NCBI GenBank assembly: GCA_002411175.1
Contig: DHRN01000092.1
Span: 1-16,738 of the forward strand
Source: Anaerolineaceae bacterium UBA5311
GTDB taxonomy: Bacteria > Chloroflexota > Anaerolineae > Anaerolineales > Anaerolineaceae
Direction: 5' to 3'
DNA length: 16,738 nt
The notes beneath the pieces are model-generated. The model searched no databases, was not told the DNA's origin, and worked only from the letters and a program-made list of their open reading frames with translations. Below, piece by piece: positions 6,074 to 12,981 of this stretch. Position 1 is the first letter of the stretch. Every line of letters begins with the position of its first letter. The position numbers were made by a program, and so were the translations under genes.

Positions 6074-8320
6074 GTGCGGACCAGTTTTAAGGTTGATAAT
6101 TGGCGGTTTGACGCATTAAACGGAGTCACGAACCTGGCGGAAGATGGAAGTTTTGAAGCCTATAGTTCCGACCCACAGTTTTTACTCACTCCAGTAAGAA
6201 GGAGATATCCACGTGCGGGGGACTATTTTCTATCTACTAACATCAGCTCCCCGCAATCTGTTGTTGACCTGACCCTCTATTTTGATGTTGGTTTTGGTTT
6301 CAATGAGATGCTAAAAGTCAGGGTTTCCGCAGCCACAAACCAATTACATCGTGAAATCATTCATATTCCTGGCGGTGTGCGAAAAATCCGGATTGATCCC
6401 GGCTCGAATCCTGGAAAGATCAGGATCGTCGGGTTCGGTCTCAAAAAGATTTCCACATGGATGACCCTGCAGAAGGCATACAACTCCTTCAAACCGAGAA
6501 TCCAACATCCAGGAGATTTGATTCATTACGCCTTGAAAGGTGTGAAGTTGTTATTTACCAGTGGTGGGCTCGAACAAATAAAACAAAAAATATTCGTTTA
6601 TGATCGGCAAAATTACTCCAAGTGGCTTAACCTGTACGGCGACATAACCACTGAGATGGAAGCCGAAATGAGCGCGAAAATGGAAGATTTTACCTATGAA
6701 CCTCTGTTTTCGATATTGCTGCCTACTTACAACCCCAAACAACAATGGCTTTTGGACGCAGTCCAGTCTGTGCGTGACCAAATTTACCTGAAATGGGAAT
6801 TATGTATCTCAGACGATTGCTCAACAGACCCTGTCGTCAGGGAGACGATCAAACAACTTGCTGCTGAAGATGATCGTATAAAATTTGTTTTCAGAGAGGT
6901 TAACGGGCATATTTCAGCCAATACGAACAGTGCCTTGGAAATCGCTGAAGGTGAATTTGTTGTCCTCCTGGATCATGACGATGTTCTTACCAAAGATGCG
7001 CTCTATCAAGCTGCAGCCGTCCTGCAAAATCAACGTGATGCGAATTACATCTATTCGGATGAGGATAAAATCACAGAGCAGGGTGATTGTTATGATCCCT
7101 ATTTCAAGCCAGATTGGAACCCCGATCTTTTACATAGTCAGAATTACCTCAGCCACTTATCGATCATCAGACGCAGCGTGCTCAATCAGGTTGGCGGTTT
7201 CAGGGTCGGATTTGAAGGCGCTCAAGACTGGGATGTCGCCCTGCGTGTTACCCGATCGGTGTCAGCTGAAAGCATTGTTCACATCCCCCATGTGCTATAC
7301 CATTGGCGCGCGGTTTCGGGTTCAACTGCAATGGCTACAGACCAAAAATCTTACATCGAAGAGTCTCAATATAAGACACTTCGGGCACACTTCGACGCGC
7401 TTCAGATTCCGGTTAACATCAGCCTCAATGATGTAAATTATTGGGATATCGGTTACCCAATTCCAGACCCGCAACCGATGGTCAGTATCATTATTCCGAC
7501 AAAAAACCAGAAAAAGTTGCTTTACAAATGCATTGAGAGCATACTTTCCCTGACAACCTATAAAAACTATGAGATCCTGGTTGTGGATAATCGTTCGGAT
7601 GAAGACGAAGCGAAAAATTACCTCGATTCAATTTCAGCCCATCCAGCGATTACTGTGCTTAAGTACGATAAGGAATTTAACTTTTCCGCAATCAATAATT
7701 ATGCAGCCAGCCAGGCAAATGGCAGTCAACTCGTCTTGATGAATAACGACATTGAAGTATTGACCGAAAACTGGCTCGAAGAAATGATCAGCCTGTCAAT
7801 CCGTGAAAACACCGGGGCGGTTGGAGCGAAACTGCTTTATCCAAACAGAACCATACAGCATGCCGGTGTCATTCTCGGCGTTGGCGGTGTTGCCAACCAT
7901 GCTTACCTCGACGCTCCTGCCAACGTAATCGGTCAGATGGGCAGAGCCAGGATAGTCCAAAATATGTCAGCAGTTACAGCAGCCTGTCTTGCGATTGAAA
8001 AGAACAAGTTCCTTAAGGTGGGCGGTTTTAATGAGGTTGACCTGAAAATCGCCTTCAATGACATCGATCTCTGTCTAAAACTACTCGAGGCAGGTTATAG
8101 AAATGTGTGGACCCCGAATGCTGTCTTTATTCATCACGAATCTGTCAGTCGGGGGCAGGAAGATACACCATCCAAGCAAGCCCGGTTTGCTTCAGAAGTG
8201 CAATACATGTTGGATAACTGGAGTAAATTGTTGGAAAACGATCCGGCGTATAACCTTAATTTATCCATTGAACGAGCAGATTTTTCGTTCTCCTTTCCTC
8301 CAAGGGTAGACCGTGTTTAG
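6074..8320 (+). CDS. tandem GT2 glycosyltransferase (rhamnosyltransferase/O-antigen type)
   Basis: This protein has two family 2 glycosyltransferase domains in tandem, preceded by a beta-rich domain of unknown fold (window 6092-6451). The first GT2 (about 6701-7380) has FSILLPTYN, CISDDCS and the metal-binding LLDHDD (6968-6982). The second (about 7478-8160) has VSIIIPTKN, VVDNRS, MNND (7739-7750), FNDIDLCLKL (8054-8083) and HHES (8132-8143). Such pairs usually build or extend lipid-linked glycans from nucleotide sugars in the cytoplasm. dTDP-rhamnose is the likely donor here. The reading frame opens as far back as ATG 5882. However, the part before 6065 overlaps the methyltransferase, has an Arg/Ser-rich shadow-like composition and lacks a ribosome site. 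GTG 6074 is given as the first start beyond the overlap, also without a ribosome site. Fusion to the methyltransferase through the A9 run is the likelier arrangement. Family is certain; the start is uncertain. Confidence 0.85.
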   Translation: MRTSFKVDNWRFDALNGVTNLAEDGSFEAYSSDPQFLLTPVRRRYPRAGDYFLSTNISSPQSVVDLTLYFDVGFGFNEMLKVRVSAATNQLHREIIHIPGGVRKIRIDPGSNPGKIRIVGFGLKKISTWMTLQKAYNSFKPRIQHPGDLIHYALKGVKLLFTSGGLEQIKQKIFVYDRQNYSKWLNLYGDITTEMEAEMSAKMEDFTYEPLFSILLPTYNPKQQWLLDAVQSVRDQIYLKWELCISDDCSTDPVVRETIKQLAAEDDRIKFVFREVNGHISANTNSALEIAEGEFVVLLDHDDVLTKDALYQAAAVLQNQRDANYIYSDEDKITEQGDCYDPYFKPDWNPDLLHSQNYLSHLSIIRRSVLNQVGGFRVGFEGAQDWDVALRVTRSVSAESIVHIPHVLYHWRAVSGSTAMATDQKSYIEESQYKTLRAHFDALQIPVNISLNDVNYWDIGYPIPDPQPMVSIIIPTKNQKKLLYKCIESILSLTTYKNYEILVVDNRSDEDEAKNYLDSISAHPAITVLKYDKEFNFSAINNYAASQANGSQLVLMNNDIEVLTENWLEEMISLSIRENTGAVGAKLLYPNRTIQHAGVILGVGGVANHAYLDAPANVIGQMGRARIVQNMSAVTAACLAIEKNKFLKVGGFNEVDLKIAFNDIDLCLKLLEAGYRNVWTPNAVFIHHESVSRGQEDTPSKQARFASEVQYMLDNWSKLLENDPAYNLNLSIERADFSFSFPPRVDRV

Positions 8321-8341
8321 ACCTTGACGGTAGGGTCTGAA
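8316..8341 (+). promoter_or_regulatory. intergenic hairpin between the glycosyltransferase and yfhO-like genes
   Basis: TTTAGACC (8316-8323) can pair with GGTCTGAA (8334-8341): eight pairs including one G-U, with a 10-nt loop. It spans the glycosyltransferase stop codon and lies about 10 nt before the ribosome site (CGGAG, 8352-8356) of the next gene. There is no U-tract, so it is not a standard intrinsic terminator. It could stabilise or process the transcript, or be chance. Confidence 0.3.
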
Positions 8342-8361
8342 GGCTGATTATCGGAGTTAAA

Positions 8362-10782
8362 ATGAATAAACCACAATCAATACTTAAACAGGATTGGAAG
8401 TATCTTTTAGTACTGACTCTTATAATACTGTTATTCTTCCTGCCTGTGTTTACCAAAGGTTGGGTAATCTTCCCTGATCTTCTCAATAAATATCAACCCT
8501 GGGCAGAATATTTGCCAGACCTTGGAGTGAGGTATCTGGGATTGAGGAGTGACCTGGTCGATTCTTATATTCCAAAATTTAACTTCGTAAAAACGTCAAT
8601 TCAAAATGGCAATGTTCCTCTTTGGTACGACATAGCGGATTTGGGCAAACCAGCTTCGCAATATGCAGCACAATTTCTATTTTCTCCCTTTAATCTTTTT
8701 ATGTGGCTGTTGCCGGTAGATATCGGATTTACTATTGGAACGATATTAAAAACCCTTGTTGCTGGAATTGGAATGTTTTACTGGTTGAAGAGCCTTGGAG
8801 TCAATCGGACGCTGTCAGTTGGCGGTGGGATAGTTTTTGTTTTTTCCGGGTTCAATGTGGGATGGTTTTTGGCACCTGCGGCAACGCAGAATTTAATGCT
8901 TCCGTGGGTGTTTTTACTTACAGATTACATCTTAAGCTCCAAAACGAATCTACAGCGATTCTGGCGGATGATTAGCCTGGGAATCTTGTTGAGTACAATA
9001 TTATTTACGGGCTTTATTGCAGGAGCTGGCTACACATTTTACTTACTGGGTCTTTATGTCTTAATTAGAACGATAGTCCTGCTAGTAAGGAGCCGCCCGA
9101 GAACAATTGCATCGGTTACAAATGTGTTGTTCCCGGGGATAATGATCCTTGGGAGCATGGTCATCGCGTTGGGGTTAGCTGCAGTATTTTTATTGCCATC
9201 AATTGAATGGGTTGAAGTTATAGATGTAAGTTACCGAAAGGTTTCAAACGCCTCAACATCTCTGCCTTTGAAGACCTTATTGCAAATGGGGTTACCGAAC
9301 ATTTTCGGCAATCCGGTTTTCAAAAACTGGAGAGGTGTCTTTAATTGGGTCGAGACGAGCAGTTTTGTAACAATTTTAGCTCTCATCGCTTCACCGATCG
9401 GCATTTTTTATGCAATCCGAAAAAAACAGGCACCTATCATCGTGTTAAGCGGTTTGGCGATCCTCTGTGGATTAATTATCTGGGATATCTCACCATTGCT
9501 AAGTATGGTGAGACATTTACCAATCCTTGATTCCTCATCAAGTGTCAGGCTGCTTGGACCCTTAACCTTCTTTGTAATAACAATTGGCTTGTCTGGATTG
9601 AATGAAGTTGTTGAAAATCGGAAATTGAGATTTATCAGCTCCTACCTCGTAATCGTCTTGGTTCTTCTGTCAGCATATGCCGTTTACAAATATCAATTTA
9701 TCAACCAGGCGGGGCTTATCAACCCTACGATAACTGATTATGAGCCTTTTGTTTTTTCAACAGTCCTTTTCGCTTTAGTGCTGTTAATATTTTTCTTTAT
9801 CGCAAATTGGTTGTATCGCAAAAATTACATCAAATCGAACGTTTTGAGTATAGTTATAAACTTGATGCTCCTTTTTGATATTGGTTTGTTTATGGTTGGG
9901 CAAATTCCATTTGTGCCCAGAGAATATTTTTATCCCCGAACTGAACAAACTGACTTTCTGCAAGAAAACCTCGAAAACGGCAGGTTGCTGATATTTGACA
10001 ATCTTTTCCTAATTTCGGGAACTCAAATTTATTACCAAATTGATACCGCATTGACCCATAATTTACATACAGCACGTGAGAAGGAATTGGTCGAAATGTT
10101 CTCACAGGGTGCCTGGGGCTCAGTCACTTCCCCGATGTTGCAAACAGAACGGACAGATTTTTCATCTCCGGTTATTGATTTTTATGGTGTTAAATACGTG
10201 GTAATCGGAAAGGACCAGGAAATTGACGATCCAACCTGGAGACTGGTGTTAGCCAATGTGGATGGTGCCGATACTTATGAAAACCTGGAATGGTCAAACC
10301 AACCCTACCAATTTTCGGCTCATTTTTCCAAACTCACATCGCTGGAAGATTTTGAAAATAATCTTGAAGCTGTTTCCAGAGGAGAACATATTTATTATGA
10401 ATCCGAAAGCTCCACCCTGCCCGAAGCCAAGGAAGTCCCGGAAGCTGATAGTAAAATCGTTGTAATAACCGACACTGCTGATTATAACGAAATAGAAGTA
10501 TGCACTGATCAACCTGGCATTTTGACGGTCAGAGATAGTTACTGGCCTGGTTGGAATGTTTCGGTAAATGGTGAACCTGCGACAGTGCTGCAGACCAACT
10601 TTGTCTACCGCGGTGTGTATTTGGAAGAGGGATGCAATAGGATCGTTGAGGAATACCTACCTGAGTCATTTGAAATGGGAAAGTTGATCTCAACGATTAG
10701 TCTTTGTGGCATTATTTTGTTAACTCTGCTTGGTCTTATCTTCAAGAAAAAAAACACTAAGGGTATTCCACCAGGACAGTGA
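8362..10782 (+). CDS. YfhO-family multi-pass membrane protein (probable GT-C glycosyltransferase)
   Basis: This is an 806-aa integral membrane protein of the YfhO family. Known members use a polyprenyl-phosphate sugar as donor and glycosylate a polymer outside the membrane (B. subtilis YfhO on lipoteichoic acid). The first membrane helix is at about 14-31. It is followed by an extracytoplasmic loop with RSDLVDSYIPKF (62-73) and GNVPLWYD (83-90), the acidic loop expected to hold the GT-C catalytic Asp. About ten further hydrophobic segments run to residue ~520. A mostly soluble domain then leads to the YfhO hallmark DSYWPGWNVSVNG (725-737) and RGV-x-L-EEG (about 750-757). A last helix is at about 775-795 with a KKK cytoplasmic tail. 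Start ATG 8362 has CGGAG upstream. The gene is visibly richer in A/T than the rml genes. It is followed by a polyprenyl-phosphate sugar synthase-like gene, the expected partner. Acceptor and sugar are unknown. Confidence 0.87.
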   Translation: MNKPQSILKQDWKYLLVLTLIILLFFLPVFTKGWVIFPDLLNKYQPWAEYLPDLGVRYLGLRSDLVDSYIPKFNFVKTSIQNGNVPLWYDIADLGKPASQYAAQFLFSPFNLFMWLLPVDIGFTIGTILKTLVAGIGMFYWLKSLGVNRTLSVGGGIVFVFSGFNVGWFLAPAATQNLMLPWVFLLTDYILSSKTNLQRFWRMISLGILLSTILFTGFIAGAGYTFYLLGLYVLIRTIVLLVRSRPRTIASVTNVLFPGIMILGSMVIALGLAAVFLLPSIEWVEVIDVSYRKVSNASTSLPLKTLLQMGLPNIFGNPVFKNWRGVFNWVETSSFVTILALIASPIGIFYAIRKKQAPIIVLSGLAILCGLIIWDISPLLSMVRHLPILDSSSSVRLLGPLTFFVITIGLSGLNEVVENRKLRFISSYLVIVLVLLSAYAVYKYQFINQAGLINPTITDYEPFVFSTVLFALVLLIFFFIANWLYRKNYIKSNVLSIVINLMLLFDIGLFMVGQIPFVPREYFYPRTEQTDFLQENLENGRLLIFDNLFLISGTQIYYQIDTALTHNLHTAREKELVEMFSQGAWGSVTSPMLQTERTDFSSPVIDFYGVKYVVIGKDQEIDDPTWRLVLANVDGADTYENLEWSNQPYQFSAHFSKLTSLEDFENNLEAVSRGEHIYYESESSTLPEAKEVPEADSKIVVITDTADYNEIEVCTDQPGILTVRDSYWPGWNVSVNGEPATVLQTNFVYRGVYLEEGCNRIVEEYLPESFEMGKLISTISLCGIILLTLLGLIFKKKNTKGIPPGQ

Positions 10783-10825
10783 CCTTGTTGTTACCGGGTT
10801 CACCTGGGGTTAGTACCACTGTAAA

Positions 10826-10852
10826 TTGGAATAGTGCACAAGAGAGTATAAT
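10826..10852 (+). promoter_or_regulatory. candidate sigma-70-type promoter before the GT2 synthase gene
   Basis: A perfect -10 TATAAT is at 10847-10852, with a possible -35 TTGGAA at 10826-10831 and 15-nt spacing, which is shorter than the usual 17. It lies in the 111-nt gap at 10783-10893, the largest gap in the plus-strand run, so an internal promoter for the last four genes is plausible. The rest of the gap holds only a weak imperfect hairpin (GTGACC/GGTTCAC, 10779-10803) and the mini-ORF below. Confidence 0.35.
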
Positions 10853-10869
10853 CACAAGGACGATAGGCG

Positions 10870-10890
10870 ATGAAAGCTACGATGGAGTAA
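10870..10890 (+). other. six-codon mini-ORF (possible leader) before the GT2 synthase
   Basis: An ATG at 10870 opens a six-codon frame, MKATME, ending in TAA at 10888-10890, three bases before the GTG start at 10894. A possible ribosome site, AAGGA, is at 10856-10860. The mini-ORF covers the GGAG (10884-10887) used by the real gene, so its translation could affect initiation there. It may equally be chance. Confidence 0.2.
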
Positions 10891-10893
10891 AGC

Positions 10894-11868
10894 GTGAAAC
10901 TTGTTATTCTTATTCCAGCATACAATGAAGACGAAACCCTTGGAAAAGTGATCGAATCGATGCCTGAGACGATTGATGGTATTGATACTATTGATATTCT
11001 TGTCATGGACGATGGTTCGACCGATGCCACAGCCGATTTGGCACGCACCGCGGGAGCCGTTGTGGTTTCACACCCCTACAATCAAGGTGTCGGGAAGGCA
11101 TTTAACACCGGCTTAGCCACGGCGCTCGAGATGGGCGCTGATATCATGGTCAATATCGACGCCGACGGGCAGTTTGCTCCCGCCGATATTCCACTGCTGA
11201 TCAGACCAATCATTGACGGAAAGGCGGATTTTGTCTCGGGAGACCGGTTCCGCACGCCCGATGGAAAATTGCTCCGCCCTGAATATATGTCCAGGGTCAA
11301 GTTCTGGGGTAATCAACGCATGTCTGACCTGATTGGCTTTATCACAGGGAATCGCTACGATGATGTCAGCTGTGGCTTCAGGGCATATTCCAAGGAAGCG
11401 ATGATGCGTCTGAACTTAACAGGAAAATTCACCTACACGCAGGAATCTTTCCTTGACCTTGCCAATAAAGGATTGGGCATCAGGACGATTCCGGTCGATG
11501 TGAAATATTTCCCCGAGCGAAAATCGCGGGTCGCCGGAAGTATCACGAGATATATTTTTCAAACCTCCAAAATCATCTTCAGAGCATATCGGGACTATAG
11601 CCCATTGAAATTCTTTGGATATCTTGGGCTGGTGCCGCTGCTAATCAGCCTGGCATTGGGAATTTTTGTGATTGTCCATTATGCGACCGCCGGGGCTTTT
11701 TCACCTTATATTTTTGTCGCGTTCGCAGCTGTTTACCTGTTTACCCTTGGGATTTTGCTCTGGGTTGTGGGAATCCTGGCAGATATGTTCGTGCGCATTC
11801 GCCTGAACCAGGAGCAATTGCTTTATGCGGAGAAGAAACGCCGCTTTGACAATAAAGAGCAAGGTTAA
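10894..11868 (+). CDS. GT2 polyprenyl-phosphate sugar synthase-like glycosyltransferase (DPM1/GtrB/CsbB type)
   Basis: This enzyme probably transfers a sugar from a nucleotide donor to undecaprenyl phosphate at the inner face of the membrane. The 324-aa protein starts with LVILIPAYNEDET (3-15), then MDDGSTD (38-44), the metal-binding NIDADGQF (87-94) and DDVSCGFRAY (156-165), the last being typical of dolichyl-phosphate-mannose synthase relatives. A basic RKSRV is at 209-213. Two hydrophobic segments follow at about 240-262 and 271-297, then a charged cytoplasmic tail. This GT-A plus two C-terminal helices layout matches GtrB/CsbB. The GTG start at 10894 is supported by GGAG at 10884-10887. 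It lies between the YfhO-like gene and a flippase-like gene, the two functions that would use its product. The sugar is unknown. Confidence 0.88.
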   Translation: MKLVILIPAYNEDETLGKVIESMPETIDGIDTIDILVMDDGSTDATADLARTAGAVVVSHPYNQGVGKAFNTGLATALEMGADIMVNIDADGQFAPADIPLLIRPIIDGKADFVSGDRFRTPDGKLLRPEYMSRVKFWGNQRMSDLIGFITGNRYDDVSCGFRAYSKEAMMRLNLTGKFTYTQESFLDLANKGLGIRTIPVDVKYFPERKSRVAGSITRYIFQTSKIIFRAYRDYSPLKFFGYLGLVPLLISLALGIFVIVHYATAGAFSPYIFVAFAAVYLFTLGILLWVVGILADMFVRIRLNQEQLLYAEKKRRFDNKEQG

Positions 11869-11871
11869 TAC

Positions 11872-12981
11872 ATGGCATTCGAAAACCTGGTCGACAGGAT
11901 ATTAAAGACCAACTGGTCTCAAGAACAAGTCAACAAGTTCATCGGTCCGCACAACGGATCGTTTTTTACCTATGCAACTGACCACCTGACACGCAGCAAT
12001 GCTGCATCAGGTGGCACTGTGACCGCGGTCCTGAAATCATTACTTGATCGTGAAGAGATCGATGCGGCTTTGGTTTGTGTTTCGGAAGTGATCAATGGGA
12101 AGGTTGAAGCCAATTTCAAGCTTGCCCGTACCCACGAGGAATTGCTCGCATCCCAGGGAAGTAAATATATATCCACGCGTTTTAGTTCCCAGGCAATGGA
12201 AATAATCAGAAATTTTGATGGACGTTTGGCGGTGGTTTGTCTCCCCTGCGATGCAAAGTTACTCCGCAAAGCGACCGAAAGGTCTCCCGAGCTGAAAGCA
12301 AAAATCGCTTGTGTAATTACTTTGTTTTGTGGTCACCTTTCCTCACCCGAACTGACCCAGCTTGTGACAGACCGACTGCGACCCCACCCTGATGCTGAGC
12401 TAAAAGACTTTCGCTATCGCTCAGGGCACTGGCGCGGCAGGCTGACGGCGGAATATGATAACGGTCGGGTGGTGTCGAAGAAATTCTCCGCCTTCAGCAA
12501 GTATCAGAACTTATATTATTTCTGCGAAACCAAGTGCATGCATTGTTATGACCACATCGGGTACTTTGGAGATATCGCCTGTGGGGATATCTGGCTGCAG
12601 CGCATGAAAAACGACCCGATCAAACACTCAGCAGTGATTACAAAGTCTGCGAAGGGTTTGAAAATCCTTGAAGAAGCCGCGAGCGATAATCTGTTGGTGA
12701 TCGAACCGAAACCTGTTGAAGAAATTGTTGAAGCACAATCGCGTTCATTCAAGATCCACTACAACATCTCAGCCCGCGCGAAAGCTGGCGAAAAATTGGG
12801 TTTGAAAATCAAGGATGAAGTCAACGAAAAAGTGCGTTGGTCTGACTACCAGGTAGCCCGGATTATCCTAAAGAATTATTTACTCACCCAGACGGAGGAG
12901 GGTCGCGAAAAAGTGCGCAACATGTCCAGCAGGCAAATAACCTTACAGCTTTATTTGTTGAAAGCGCTGCAGGTGCTCTGA
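11872..12981 (+). CDS. coenzyme F420 hydrogenase/dehydrogenase beta-subunit family protein (FrhB/FdhB-like)
   Basis: This is a predicted cytoplasmic iron-sulfur flavoprotein of 369 aa. The N-terminal part has the family's ASGGTVTAVLKSLL (45-58). CLPCDAKLLR is at 123-132, and FCGHLSS at 152-158. The Cys-rich C-terminal part has FCETKCMHCYDH (217-228) followed by GDIACGDIWL (233-242), the family's cluster-binding region. Nine cysteines are present (69, 123, 126, 147, 153, 218, 222, 225, 237). There are none in the first 68 residues, so the N-terminal ferredoxin-like cluster motif seen in many members is missing. The gene follows the GT2 synthase by 3 nt and overlaps the pyruvyl transferase by one base. 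This pairing is familiar from other polysaccharide loci, but its reaction is not established. Whether the cofactor is F420 or an ordinary flavin cannot be told from sequence. Confidence 0.87.
   Translation: MAFENLVDRILKTNWSQEQVNKFIGPHNGSFFTYATDHLTRSNAASGGTVTAVLKSLLDREEIDAALVCVSEVINGKVEANFKLARTHEELLASQGSKYISTRFSSQAMEIIRNFDGRLAVVCLPCDAKLLRKATERSPELKAKIACVITLFCGHLSSPELTQLVTDRLRPHPDAELKDFRYRSGHWRGRLTAEYDNGRVVSKKFSAFSKYQNLYYFCETKCMHCYDHIGYFGDIACGDIWLQRMKNDPIKHSAVITKSAKGLKILEEAASDNLLVIEPKPVEEIVEAQSRSFKIHYNISARAKAGEKLGLKIKDEVNEKVRWSDYQVARIILKNYLLTQTEEGREKVRNMSSRQITLQLYLLKALQVL

Noticed and set aside
6885..7436. A 183-residue plus-strand frame inside the glycosyltransferase gene.
   Set aside because: Its composition (many Ser, Arg, Ile, Met) is that of an out-of-frame reading, and the region in the main frame contains intact GT2 motifs.
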